DNA of 64,000 nucleotides. Origin: Oceanicola sp. (GTDB taxonomy: Bacteria > Pseudomonadota > Alphaproteobacteria > Rhodobacterales > Rhodobacteraceae). The stretch's first letter is position 1; each line of letters starts with the position of its first letter. Positions 9,468 to 18,003 of the stretch are shown piece by piece. Made by a program: the position numbers and the translations under genes. The DNA is taken from contig CP051231.1 in assembly GCA_017792405.1 (NCBI GenBank), positions 3,542,062 through 3,606,061 on the forward strand. Reading direction: 5' to 3'. The notes under the pieces are model-generated. The model saw nothing but the letters and a program-made list of their open reading frames with translations. It had not been told where the DNA came from and did not search any database.

Positions 9468-10298
9468 ATGGCAGGCCGGATCGCATTTCAGGGAGAACTG
9501 GGGGCCTATTCGCACCAGGCCTGCGCCGAGGCGCGCCCGGATATGGAGGCCATCCCCTGCCGCAGCTTCGAGGATGTGATCGAGGCCGTGCGCTCCGGCG
9601 CCGCCGATCAGGCGATGCTGCCGGTCGAAAACTCCACCTACGGCCGGGTGGCCGACATTCACCGCCTGCTGCCCGAGAGCGGTCTGCATATCGTCGATGA
9701 GGCCTTCGTGCGGGTGCATATCTCGCTGATGGCCCTGCCCGGCGTGACGCTGGAAGAGGTGAAGAAGGTGCGCGCCCATCTGGTGCTCCTACCGCAATGC
9801 GCCTCCTTCCTCGCGGCCAACGGCATTGCCGGCGAAGCGGCGGCAGACAGCGCCGGGGCGGCGGCGGAGCTTCAGGCCTCGGGCGCGCGGGATGAGGGCG
9901 TTCTGGCCTCCGACCTCGCCGCCGAGATCTACGGCCTCAACCTGCTGGCCCGCCACATCGAGGACCATGCGCACAACACCACGCGCTTCCTGATCATGGC
10001 GCCCGAGGCCCAGCCCGCCCGCCGCGCCGACGACATGATGACCACCTTCGTCTTCCGCGTCCGCAACATCCCCGCCGCGCTCTACAAGGCGATGGGCGGC
10101 TTTGCGACGAACGGGGTGAACATGACCAAGCTGGAGAGCTACATGGTCGGCGGCAGCTTCACCGCGACGCAGTTCTACTCCGATATCGAGGGCCACCCCG
10201 ACGATCCGAACGTGCAATTAGCAATGGAAGAGCTCGATCACTTCACCGAAGAGGTGAAGATTCTCGGCGTCTACCCGGCCGACCAGCGCCGCCACTGA
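9468..10298 (+). CDS. pheA: Prephenate dehydratase
   Basis: Converts prephenate to phenylpyruvate in phenylalanine synthesis; cytoplasmic. The 276-aa chain has the catalytic PDT domain first (RIAFQGELGAYSHQA at the N-terminus, LPVENSTYG near 65, and NTTRF near 170 with the catalytic Thr). A C-terminal ACT domain follows, with the GALYKAL-like block ALYKAMGGFATNGVN and LESYM for phenylalanine feedback. There is no chorismate mutase domain, so it is the monofunctional form. The ATG at 9468 follows AGGGGAG. A terminator hairpin lies just downstream. Confidence 0.95.
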   Translation: MAGRIAFQGELGAYSHQACAEARPDMEAIPCRSFEDVIEAVRSGAADQAMLPVENSTYGRVADIHRLLPESGLHIVDEAFVRVHISLMALPGVTLEEVKKVRAHLVLLPQCASFLAANGIAGEAAADSAGAAAELQASGARDEGVLASDLAAEIYGLNLLARHIEDHAHNTTRFLIMAPEAQPARRADDMMTTFVFRVRNIPAALYKAMGGFATNGVNMTKLESYMVGGSFTATQFYSDIEGHPDDPNVQLAMEELDHFTEEVKILGVYPADQRRH

Positions 10299-10326
10299 GC
10301 GGAGCCAATCCAGCACCCGAATGAAA

Positions 10327-10351
10327 ACGCCGCCGGAAAACCCGGCGGCGT
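10327..10351. terminator. Bidirectional terminator between pheA and the secreted protein gene
   Basis: Perfect 10-bp stem ACGCCGCCGG / CCGGCGGCGT with loop AAAAC. It is flanked by AAAA on the left and TCTGTCTTT on the right. It sits between two convergent genes, so it can serve either strand. Confidence 0.78.
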
Positions 10352-10376
10352 CTGTCTTTGCGATCTGACGAAAAGA

Positions 10377-11087
10377 TCAGTTCGTCAGGATGTAATAGCT
10401 GTTGCGGATCCGGCCTTGGTTGCGGACGCCGATGAAGAAGTAGCCATCCCAGCGCGGGGTCCACGAGCAGTAGAGCTTGTCGGAGTAGCTGCGGTCGAGG
10501 CAGATCACGTTGCCGCCCTCGTCGGTCACAACGAGGTCGAGGTTGGCGTCGCCGTCACCGACGATGGCCAGCTCGGCCAGGCGGCCACCGTAGAACGGCA
10601 CCTTGAACACGTCGGTTTTGCCGGCGGGCAGGCGCGACAGGGTGCGGGAGGCACCGCCGATGCGGCCCCGGGAGCCTTCGGCCTTGATGTCGGCGATCAT
10701 CGACTTGAGCGCCTCGTCTTCACCGGCCAGTTCTTCGGCCTCGGCCAGCATCATCTCGGGGGTCACCGGCGCATCCACGCCTTCACCTTCTTCAGTGCCT
10801 TCGAAGCCCTCGATGTCGGAGGTCTCCTTTTCGCGCTCCACGTCCTCGGCCTCGACCGACATGGCGATCTTGGCGGCGGTGGCGATGGCCAGCGCATCCT
10901 TGTTGGCCGAGCCGTAGGCATAAAGGTCCTGCGCCATGGCCATCTGCGCGACGGCGCCAGCCTCGCCCTCGCCCGCGCCATCGGCCGCGTTGGGGCCTTC
11001 CTGATCCTGCGCCCAGGCGGAGCTGCCGAGGGCAACCACGGCCGTGGTCGCAAGCACGGCACTGAGGGTTTTGAATTTCGTCATCAT
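10377..11087 (-). CDS. Secreted protein of unknown function with a pre-peptidase-like C-terminal region
   Basis: 236 aa. The signal peptide is MMTKFKTLSAVLATTAVVALGSSAWA, cleaved before QDQEGP. The mature N-terminus is Ala/Gly/Glu-rich and strongly acidic to about residue 140. The C-terminal 90 residues look like a compact beta domain (FKVPFYGGRLAELAI, DLVVTDEGGNVICLD, DGYFFIGVRNQG), resembling the pre-peptidase C-terminal fold seen in secreted bacterial proteins. Two cysteines may form a disulfide. It is monocistronic, with 169 bp upstream and a terminator downstream. I do not recognise a named family; the periplasm or exterior is inferred from the signal peptide. Confidence 0.75.
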   Translation of the reverse strand: MMTKFKTLSAVLATTAVVALGSSAWAQDQEGPNAADGAGEGEAGAVAQMAMAQDLYAYGSANKDALAIATAAKIAMSVEAEDVEREKETSDIEGFEGTEEGEGVDAPVTPEMMLAEAEELAGEDEALKSMIADIKAEGSRGRIGGASRTLSRLPAGKTDVFKVPFYGGRLAELAIVGDGDANLDLVVTDEGGNVICLDRSYSDKLYCSWTPRWDGYFFIGVRNQGRIRNSYYILTN

Positions 11088-11256
11088 TACTCTTCGTCCT
11101 TCCCTTCACATGGGCGGCCCCGCCGAACTGACGGCAGCCGAAATGATGCACAGACACTGGCAAATGCCGCGGCGTAAGGGAAGGTGGTATTTGGTGACAA
11201 ATGCCGTTAGGCCTGCAATTCCAGACCCTTAGAGCAATCTCTCATGTCTTATGACA

Positions 11257-13779
11257 TCACTCCGCGCTGCGCAGCACACGTGCAGGTGGCATCGACAGTG
11301 GGCGCAGGGCAAAGCCCAGCCCGGCGATGAGCGTGGCGAGCACCCCGCCGGAGACGATGAGCACCGCAGAGACCGGCTCAAAGCTGTAGTCTCCCTCCAT
11401 CACGAAGGTCGTCACACCCCAGCCCGCGAGCCCTCCGGCAACAATGGCCACCACGCCTGCGGCCAAGCCCAAGAGCGCCGCCCGCAGCACCAGATAGGCC
11501 AGAACACGGCCCCGTACCGCGCCCAGCGTTTTCAGCACCGCCGCCTCGAACTCCCGTGCCGGCTGGCCCGCCGCCGCCGCGCCGATCAGCACCACGCCGC
11601 CGGTGACCAGCGAGGCCAGTGCGCCATAGGTGATGGCCGCCGCGATGCCCTCCAGCAGCCCGGCCACCCGGCTGATCGCCTCGCGCACGCCGATGCCGGT
11701 GACGTTGGGCCATGTTTGCGACACGTCCCGCAGGATCGCCGGCTCCGCCTCTGCCTCGGCGTAGACCGTGGCGATGTGGCTATGCGGCGCGCCCTGCAGG
11801 GCGGCGGCGTTGAAGGTCATCACGAAGTTGATCCCCATGGTCGAAAAATCGACCTCGCGAAAGCTGGCGATGGTGGCGGTGATCTCGCGGCCCAGCACGT
11901 TCACCGTGATCTCATCGCCGATCTTCAGCCCGATCTCGGCAGCCTCCTCGGCGGCAAAGCTCATCAGCGGCGGGCCGGAATAATCCTCCGGCCACCACTC
12001 GCCCTCGGACACGCTCACCCGCTCCGGCTGTTCGGCGGCATAGGTCAGGCCCCGGTCGCCGCGCACCACCCAATGGTCCGGCGCAACCTCTGTTGCAGGG
12101 CGGTCATTGATGCGGGTGATCACGCCGCGCAGCATAGGCGCGGTATCGATCTTGGTCACGGCGTCATCGCCGTTCAGCCGGGCCAACAACGGGTCGATCT
12201 GGTCGGGCTGGATATCGATGAAGAAGAAGGAGGGCGCGACATCGGGCAAGTCGCCCTCGATCGCCGCCCGCATGTTGGAGCTGACCTGCCCAACCGCCGC
12301 CAACACAGAAAGGCCAAGCCCGAGCGAGAGCACTACGGCGGAGGCCTCCTGCCCCGGCCCGCCGACCGAGCCGAGAGCCAGCCGCAGCGCCGGGATCCCG
12401 CGGACCCAACGCGCGCGGGAGAGGCGGCGGGCCAGCTTGCGGATGGCCCATGCCGCTGCGAGGAGGAGGAGCAGGGCAAAGCAGACGCCGAGCGCGGCCC
12501 AGATCGTCAGCTCCCAGAGGCCCGAGAAATAGGCCGCCACGCCAACGAGCAGCGCCGCCAGCGCGGCGGTGAGCAGCATCACGCTCCAGCGCGGCAAGTG
12601 GCGGCGCGTGTCGCTGAGGGCGCGGAACAGCTGCGCCGGGCGGATCTCTTCGGCACGGGAGACCGGCCAGAGCGTGAAGATCAGCGCGGTGAGTGCCCCG
12701 TAGAGCGCCGCCTCCGCCAGCGGGCCGGGATAGACGGTGAACTCGGTCGGCAGCGGCAACCGCGCCTCCAGCACCGGGGCCAGCGCCAGCACGGCGGCGG
12801 CGCCAAGCGCGAGGCCAATGACGATGCCCAGCGCCGAGAGCACCCCGATCTGGATCAGGTAGGCCCAGAGGATCGTGCGGCGGGTTGCGCCAAGGGTCTT
12901 GAGCGTGGCGATCACCGGCGTCTTGCGCTCCAGATAGGCCCGAACGGCTGCGCTCACCCCCACCCCGCCCACGGCCAATCCGGCAAGGCCGACCAGCACG
13001 AGGAACGCGCTGATCCGGTCGACGAAGCGGTTGAGGCCGGGCGCGCCATTGCGACTGTCACGCCAACGCGCGCCGCTGTCGGAGAACTGCGCCAGTGCGT
13101 CCTCCCGCATTGCCTCAAGGTCGGTGCCGGGCGGCAGGGCGAGCCTATAGTTGGTTTCAAAGAGCGTGCCGGGGGCGAGCAGCCCCGAGCCTTCAAGATC
13201 GGCGCGATAAAGCAGCGTGCGCGGCCCGAGTGAAAAGCCCGAGCCAGCGGCATCCGGCTCCAGTGTCAGCGCGGCGGCGAGGTGGTAGCTTGCCGTGCCA
13301 AGCTCGAAGGTGTCACCCACCTCAAGCTCCAGCTGCGCCATCAGCGAGCGGTCCATCACCGCGCCGGGCAAGCCGTTTGCCCCGGCCAGCGCTTCATCCA
13401 GCGGCATGGCGGGCTCGAGCCGGACCTCGCCATAGAGCGGGTAGATATCATCCACCCCCTTCACCTGGGTTAACGCGGTGTTCTCCCCCGCGCGGGCCAT
13501 CGACCGAAAGTCGACGATCTCCGAAACGCGGGTCGCGCGCTCGGCCATCCACGCCTGCTCCGCCTCGCCCGCCGCGCGGTATGTGAAACGCAACTCGGCA
13601 TCACCTCCCAGCATCGTCGCGCCTTCGCGCATCAACCCGCCAGACAGGCTCTCGCGCACGAGGCCCACGGCAGCAATGGCGGCCACGCCCAGCGCAAGGC
13701 AGGCGAGGAACACCTTGAAGCCACGCAGGCCTCCACGAAGCTCGCGCCGGGCGATCCGGGCCGACTGGGCAAGGCTCAT
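11257..13779 (-). CDS. ybbP: FtsX-family ABC exporter permease (YbbP type)
   Basis: Large permease of 840 aa from the FtsX/MacB superfamily. The first membrane helix is at about 23-42. A periplasmic domain of some 200 residues is followed by a central cluster of membrane helices at about 255-445. A second periplasmic domain and three C-terminal helices complete the duplicated FtsX topology of YbbP rather than the four-helix LolC/E form. Its start overlaps the stop of the ATP-binding partner by 4 bases. In E. coli ybbAP also lies divergent from tesA. The substrate is unknown. Confidence 0.88.
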   Translation of the reverse strand: MSLAQSARIARRELRGGLRGFKVFLACLALGVAAIAAVGLVRESLSGGLMREGATMLGGDAELRFTYRAAGEAEQAWMAERATRVSEIVDFRSMARAGENTALTQVKGVDDIYPLYGEVRLEPAMPLDEALAGANGLPGAVMDRSLMAQLELEVGDTFELGTASYHLAAALTLEPDAAGSGFSLGPRTLLYRADLEGSGLLAPGTLFETNYRLALPPGTDLEAMREDALAQFSDSGARWRDSRNGAPGLNRFVDRISAFLVLVGLAGLAVGGVGVSAAVRAYLERKTPVIATLKTLGATRRTILWAYLIQIGVLSALGIVIGLALGAAAVLALAPVLEARLPLPTEFTVYPGPLAEAALYGALTALIFTLWPVSRAEEIRPAQLFRALSDTRRHLPRWSVMLLTAALAALLVGVAAYFSGLWELTIWAALGVCFALLLLLAAAWAIRKLARRLSRARWVRGIPALRLALGSVGGPGQEASAVVLSLGLGLSVLAAVGQVSSNMRAAIEGDLPDVAPSFFFIDIQPDQIDPLLARLNGDDAVTKIDTAPMLRGVITRINDRPATEVAPDHWVVRGDRGLTYAAEQPERVSVSEGEWWPEDYSGPPLMSFAAEEAAEIGLKIGDEITVNVLGREITATIASFREVDFSTMGINFVMTFNAAALQGAPHSHIATVYAEAEAEPAILRDVSQTWPNVTGIGVREAISRVAGLLEGIAAAITYGALASLVTGGVVLIGAAAAGQPAREFEAAVLKTLGAVRGRVLAYLVLRAALLGLAAGVVAIVAGGLAGWGVTTFVMEGDYSFEPVSAVLIVSGGVLATLIAGLGFALRPLSMPPARVLRSAE

Positions 13780-14471
13780 TCGGCGGCCTCGGCCTGCTGC
13801 TCCGGAGAGATCACGCCATCGGCGAGCCGCACCACCCGCCCGCAGCGGGCGGCGAGGGTACGGGAATGGGTGACGAGCACCAGCGTCGCGCCGTGCTTCT
13901 CGGAGAGGTCGAAGAGCAGGTCGGTGACCGCATCGCCCGTCGCCGCATCAAGGTTGCCGGTGGGCTCGTCGGCCAGCAGGATATCGGGGCGCGGGGCGAT
14001 GGCGCGAGCCAATGCCACCCGCTGCTGCTCACCGCCCGACATCTGGCTTGGATAGTGGTGCGCCCGGTCGCCCAGCCCCACCGCCGCCAACTCGGCCTCG
14101 GCACGCTCGTAGGCATCGGCCACACCTGCCAATTCCAGCGGCGTGGCCACGTTTTCCAGCGCGGTCATCGTGCCGATAAGGTGGAAGGACTGGAACACCA
14201 CCCCCATATGCTTGAGGCGGAAGCGGGCCAATGCGTCCTCCCCCATCGCCGTCAGATCGTGCCCGAGCGCGGTGACGGAACCGGAGGTCGCGGTATCGAG
14301 CCCGCCCATGAGCATGAGGAGAGAGCTTTTGCCAGAGCCAGACGGCCCGATCAGCCCCAGCGTTTCGCCCTTTGCGACATCGAGGCTTATTCCCTTGAGG
14401 ATGTTGACCTTGCCGGCATTGCCGTCGAGCGTGAAGGTGACATCGTTCAGGGACAGGATCGGATCGGTCAT
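13776..14471 (-). CDS. ybbA: ABC exporter ATP-binding protein (YbbA/LolD type)
   Basis: ATPase of about 231 aa partnering the FtsX-like permease. Walker A is GPSGSGKSSL, signature SGGEQQRVALARA, Walker B ILLADEPTGNLD; the TGNLD extension is typical of the MacB/LolD group. An open frame reaches 14522. I chose the ATG at 14471 (MTDPILSLNDVTF) because the family begins there and AAAGGCG lies upstream. This start codon overlaps the start codon of tesA on the opposite strand, so the two promoters must lie inside the other gene's 5' end. Confidence 0.9.
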   Translation of the reverse strand: MTDPILSLNDVTFTLDGNAGKVNILKGISLDVAKGETLGLIGPSGSGKSSLLMLMGGLDTATSGSVTALGHDLTAMGEDALARFRLKHMGVVFQSFHLIGTMTALENVATPLELAGVADAYERAEAELAAVGLGDRAHHYPSQMSGGEQQRVALARAIAPRPDILLADEPTGNLDAATGDAVTDLLFDLSEKHGATLVLVTHSRTLAARCGRVVRLADGVISPEQQAEAAE

Positions 14472-15141
14472 GCGGGCGCCTTTTGTTTCATTCCGATATG
14501 GGGCCAGGTTGCTGGCGCTCAAGGTTTTAACGACATTCTTTCTGGTTTCCGTCGCCTCGGCCCAGCCCGTTGTGGTCGCCGCCTTGGGAGACAGCCTGAC
14601 CGCGGGCTACGGGCTGCCGCAGGAGGAGGGCTTCGTTCCGGTGATGGAAGACTGGTTGCAGGCGCAGGGCGCGGAGGTGGAGCTGCGCAACGCGGGCGTG
14701 AGCGGAGACACCACGGCGGGAGGGCTGAGTCGGGTGGACTGGACGCTCACCAACGATGTGGATGCGCTGATCGTGGAGCTTGGCGGCAATGACCTGCTGC
14801 GCGGCATCGACCCGGCCGTAAGCCGTGGAAATCTTGATGGTATTCTGAAGGCGGCTGATGCACGTGACCTGCCGATCCTGCTAGTGGGGATGACCGCGAC
14901 GGGCAATTACGGGCCCGACTACAAAGCCGCTTTCGATGCGATGTATCCCGGACTGGCAGAGCAATACGGCGCTCTGCTCTACCCCAATTTCTTCGCCGCC
15001 CTGACCGCGCTTGAAGATCAGGCGGCGGCGCGGCGGGAGCATATGCAGGGCGATGGCATCCATCCTTCGGCCAGCGGGGTGCGGCTTGTGGTCGAAGACA
15101 TGGGGCCGCAGGTGCTGGAGTTGCTGGAACGGGTCGACTAG
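14470..15141 (+). CDS. tesA: Secreted SGNH esterase/lysophospholipase, TesA-like
   Basis: GDSL-family thioesterase/arylesterase of 223 aa acting in the periplasm. The signal peptide ends in SVASA, cleaved before QPVV. Block I is ALGDSLTAGYGL with the catalytic Ser. Gly in block II follows NAGVSGDTT. Block III is GGNDLLRG, and block V is DGIHPSASG with the catalytic Asp and His. The ATG at 14470 uses the same CATG as the ybbA start on the other strand; a TTG about 40 bases downstream is an alternative that keeps the hydrophobic core. It converges on hemC through an AT-rich hairpin. Confidence 0.9.
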   Translation: MRAPFVSFRYGARLLALKVLTTFFLVSVASAQPVVVAALGDSLTAGYGLPQEEGFVPVMEDWLQAQGAEVELRNAGVSGDTTAGGLSRVDWTLTNDVDALIVELGGNDLLRGIDPAVSRGNLDGILKAADARDLPILLVGMTATGNYGPDYKAAFDAMYPGLAEQYGALLYPNFFAALTALEDQAAARREHMQGDGIHPSASGVRLVVEDMGPQVLELLERVD

Positions 15142-15164
15142 AAGAATTTTAGCGAAAATTCTTT
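15142..15164. terminator. AT-rich terminator hairpin between tesA and hemC
   Basis: AAGAATTTT-AGCG-AAAATTCTT, a perfect 9-bp stem followed by T. It begins at the base after the tesA stop. The convergent hemC stop is about 30 bp away, so it may act in both directions. Confidence 0.65.
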
Positions 15165-15192
15165 GGGCTGAAGTACCGTCGCGAAGATTTTT

Positions 15193-16116
15193 CTACTTCC
15201 AGTCGAAGAAATCGTCTGTCGTCTGGGCCAGCAACTCTTCGGCAAGGCTCGCCCCCATTTCGGCGGCCTGCTCGGCAGGGCCGGTGCGGGAGCCGGTGAG
15301 CACTTCGGACCCATCGGTGCGCAGGATTTCTCCCCGCAACGTCAGGGTGTTGCCCTCCAGCGTGGCCAGGCCAGCAATCGGGGTTTCGCAGGAGCCATCC
15401 AGCCCGGCCAGCAGGGCGCGTTCGGCGGCAACGCGGGTGTGGGTCTCGACGTGGCGGAGGGGCGCGAGCAGCCTGTCGGCCTCGGCATCATCCGCCCGGC
15501 GCTCGATGCCGATCACCCCCTGCGCGATGGCCGGAAGCATATCCTCCGGCGCGACCGCCTGGCAGGAAATGTGTTGCGCGTTCAGCCGGTTGAGGCCCGC
15601 CTGGGCGAGAAAGGTCGCCTCGGCCACGCCATCGGCCAGCTTGCGCATCCGGGTCTGAACGTTGCCGCGAAACTCCACGACCGTCACATCGGGCCGCCTC
15701 GCCAGAAGCTGGGCCTTGCGGCGCAGCGATGAAGTGCCCACCACGGCGCCCTGCGGCAGCGCGGAGAACGGTTTGCCGTCCAGCGTGACAAAGGCATCGC
15801 GCGGGTCTTCACGCTCCAAAAAGCAATCCAGCACAAGGCCTTGCGGCTGTTCGACCGGCATGTCCTTCGAAGAATGAACGGCGATGTCGATCTCGCCCGA
15901 AAGCATCGCCTCCTCGATCTCCTTGGTGAACAGCCCCTTGCCGCCGATCTCCCGCAGCGCGCGGTTTTGCACCCGGTCGCCGGTGGTGGAAATGATCACG
16001 ATTTCAAAGGCTTCATCCGGAAGCCCGTGGGCGGCCATGAGCCGCGCGCGGGTTTCATGGGCCTGAGCGAGGGCGAGCGGGCTGCCGCGGGTGCCGATCT
16101 TGAGCGTCTTGGTCAT
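15193..16116 (-). CDS. hemC: Hydroxymethylbilane synthase (porphobilinogen deaminase)
   Basis: Polymerises four porphobilinogens into hydroxymethylbilane for haem and corrinoid synthesis; cytoplasmic, 307 aa. Family blocks are GTRGSPLALAQA at the N-terminus, VHSSKDMP with the catalytic Asp region, and GTSSLRRKAQL with substrate-binding Ser and Arg. The dipyrromethane cofactor attaches at the Cys in LDGSCETPIAG. ATG at 16116. It is divergent from hemE across 95 bp, so both genes probably share a control region. Confidence 0.96.
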   Translation of the reverse strand: MTKTLKIGTRGSPLALAQAHETRARLMAAHGLPDEAFEIVIISTTGDRVQNRALREIGGKGLFTKEIEEAMLSGEIDIAVHSSKDMPVEQPQGLVLDCFLEREDPRDAFVTLDGKPFSALPQGAVVGTSSLRRKAQLLARRPDVTVVEFRGNVQTRMRKLADGVAEATFLAQAGLNRLNAQHISCQAVAPEDMLPAIAQGVIGIERRADDAEADRLLAPLRHVETHTRVAAERALLAGLDGSCETPIAGLATLEGNTLTLRGEILRTDGSEVLTGSRTGPAEQAAEMGASLAEELLAQTTDDFFDWK

Positions 16117-16211
16117 GCTCGCGGGATAGCGCCCACGCCCAGACGTGACAATGCGACACTTGACACTCGGCCCCCGGAGGGCGACCCATGCGGCGAACGA
16201 GGAGGCGCAAG

Positions 16212-17246
16212 ATGGCCGAAAAAAAGAGCATTCTCAAAGCCTTGGCAGGCGAAACCCAACCCACCCCGCCGATCTGGATGATGCGGCAGGCGGGCCGCTA
16301 CCTGCCGGAGTACAAGGCCACCCGCGCCGAAGCGGGCGATTTCCTGTCGCTCTGCTACAACTCCGATCTGGCCACCGAGGTCACGCTGCAACCGATCCGG
16401 CGCTACGGCTTTGATGCGGCGATCCTCTTTGCCGATATCCTTCTGATCCCGCAGGCGCTGGGGCAGAAACTTTGGTTCGTCACCGGCGAAGGCCCGCGGC
16501 TGGAACCGATTGGATTGCGAAAAGATTACGAAGCCCTGAAGAACGGGGACGAGGTGCATGATCACCTCGCGCCGATCTACCGGACGGTGGGCAACCTGAG
16601 TGGCCAACTGCCTGAAGAGACTACACTTATCGGCTTCGCGGGCGCCCCTTGGACGGTGGCGACCTACATGATCGCGGGCCGCGGCACGCCCGATCAGGGG
16701 CCGGCGCATGACCTGAAAACCAAGGATGTGGCGCTATTCAACGCCATTATCGAACGGGTCACCTGGGCGACGATCGAATACCTCAACCGCCAGATCGAGG
16801 CGGGGGCCGAGGTGGTGAAGATCTTCGACAGCTGGGCGGGCAGCCTGACCGGCGATGACTTTGATAACTACAGCGTTGATCCAATTAAGAAAATCATCGC
16901 GGGCGTGAAGGCCAAGCACCCCGACACCCCGATCATCGCCTTCCCCCGCGGGGCGAAGGAGCGCTACATCGGCTTTCACAAGGCCACCGGCGCGGATTGC
17001 GTGGCGCTGGATGACGGGGTGACGCCCGAATGGGCCGCCGAGCATGTGCAGCCGGACGGTTGCGTGCAAGGGAATCTCAAATCTTCTCATATGGTTACGG
17101 GCGGACAGGCGCTGGTCGACGAGACCCGCCGGATCGTGGAGGCTTTCAGCCACGGCCCCCATATTTTCAACCTCGGGCATGGCATCACCCCCGATGCAGA
17201 CCCGGAAAATGTGCAACTGATGATCGATACCGTCCGGGGCGGTTAA
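16212..17246 (+). CDS. hemE: Uroporphyrinogen decarboxylase
   Basis: Removes four acetate carboxyls from uroporphyrinogen III to give coproporphyrinogen III; cytoplasmic. The signature [16 protein letters not shown] lies at about 20-35 with the active-site Arg residues. [20 protein letters not shown] and the C-terminal FNLGHGI also match. The ATG at 16212 has a consensus AGGAGG 6 bases upstream; an upstream in-frame ATG at 16188 adds only a basic octapeptide. The protein is 344 aa. An 11-bp repeat array begins 26 bp after the stop. Confidence 0.96.
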   Translation: MAEKKSILKALAGETQPTPPIWMMRQAGRYLPEYKATRAEAGDFLSLCYNSDLATEVTLQPIRRYGFDAAILFADILLIPQALGQKLWFVTGEGPRLEPIGLRKDYEALKNGDEVHDHLAPIYRTVGNLSGQLPEETTLIGFAGAPWTVATYMIAGRGTPDQGPAHDLKTKDVALFNAIIERVTWATIEYLNRQIEAGAEVVKIFDSWAGSLTGDDFDNYSVDPIKKIIAGVKAKHPDTPIIAFPRGAKERYIGFHKATGADCVALDDGVTPEWAAEHVQPDGCVQGNLKSSHMVTGGQALVDETRRIVEAFSHGPHIFNLGHGITPDADPENVQLMIDTVRGG

Positions 17247-17272
17247 CGGCGCCGGGGCGGCGATACGGGCCC

Positions 17273-17313
17273 GATGCACATCCGATGCACAAGTGATGCA
17301 CATTCCATGCATA
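17273..17313 (+). repeat. Array 1: four GATGCACA-like units at exactly 11-bp spacing
   Basis: GATGCACA begins at 17273, 17284 and 17295, and a fourth, degenerate unit CATGCATA begins at 17306; every step is 11 bp. The units therefore face one side of the helix, like PhoB/OmpR-family operators. The array lies between hemE and the DUF4150 gene. The same arrangement, including the degenerate last unit, recurs inverted at 63213-63253. Confidence 0.85.
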
Positions 17314-17403
17314 TCGCAGCCGCAGAATTTTCGCTGCGCCGCAGCGTGTTAACTGCCCGATTCGGTGGCATAGTGATTGCTTCATTTTCGCGGAGTGATT
17401 TCG

Positions 17404-17937
17404 ATGCCGGACGAAGAGGAAGAAGAGGAGCTGCAAATGAGCAGCTCGAACCTTGATGACGCCGCCAAGGGAAAGACCGACACCATCATCATCACCTCTG
17501 GCAAGCAGGGCGGCCGCAAGGTGAAGGGCCATGACCTGCCCGGCGCGCTGATGCAGGCCGGGGTGAAGAAGGACTGGCAGGGGACCCTGCTCATCGCCTT
17601 CCCCGATGTCTGCAAGACCCCCGCACCGGGCGGGCCGGTGCCGATCCCCTACCCCAACCTTGCCGCCGCTGGGCCGAAGCAGGGCAAGAAGGTGAAGGTG
17701 GAGCAATCGCTGCGTCAGGCGGGCTACAAGGGCATCCGGGTGCAGACGATGGGCGATGAGGCGGGCACGGCCAAGGGGCTCGTCGGGGCCAAGGCGTTTT
17801 CGCACGGCTTCACACCGTTCTCCTTCGACGTGAAGGCCGAGGGCAAGGGCGCGATGCGGCTGATCGGCCACGAGGTGACCCATGCGATCCAACAGAGCAG
17901 CCACGTACCGCATGGATCGCCCGGCAAGGCCAAGTGA
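17404..17937 (+). CDS. Orphan PAAR-like protein (DUF4150 family)
   Basis: 177 aa with no signal peptide. Residues about 65-165 match the DUF4150/PAAR-like domain: FPDVCKTPAPGGPVPIPYPN, then MGDEAGTAKG and FSFDVKAEGK. In type VI secretion such proteins sharpen the VgrG spike or link toxins to it, yet no vgrG, hcp or effector gene is present in this window. The N-terminus is a short acidic run (MPDEEEEEELQ). ATG at 17404 is used; ATG at 17437 after GAGGAG is equally plausible. The C-terminal HEVTHAIQQ resembles a zinc-protease motif but aligns with the usual THN end of the domain. The 11-bp array lies 90 bp upstream. Confidence 0.78.
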   Translation: MPDEEEEEELQMSSSNLDDAAKGKTDTIIITSGKQGGRKVKGHDLPGALMQAGVKKDWQGTLLIAFPDVCKTPAPGGPVPIPYPNLAAAGPKQGKKVKVEQSLRQAGYKGIRVQTMGDEAGTAKGLVGAKAFSHGFTPFSFDVKAEGKGAMRLIGHEVTHAIQQSSHVPHGSPGKAK

Positions 17938-18003
17938 CGGCAGGCTTGAGCCGCAGCCCCCCGCTGATTAGCATCTGACGCAGGGTAAACGGGGGATGCG
18001 CGC

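Noticed and set aside
17273..17313. The 11-bp arrays as CRISPR arrays
   Set aside because: Repeat period is 11 bp with no spacers of normal length and no cas genes.
17247..17403. oriC next to hemE, as in Caulobacter
   Set aside because: The 157-bp gap lies downstream of hemE rather than upstream, has no AT-rich unwinding region, and no dnaA or par genes are near. The units only resemble DnaA boxes with one mismatch.
17860..17910. HEVTHAIQQ in the DUF4150 protein as a zinc metalloprotease active site
   Set aside because: The segment aligns with the normal C-terminal end of the PAAR-like domain (usually ending THN), and the protein lacks a protease fold around it. Kept only as an oddity.
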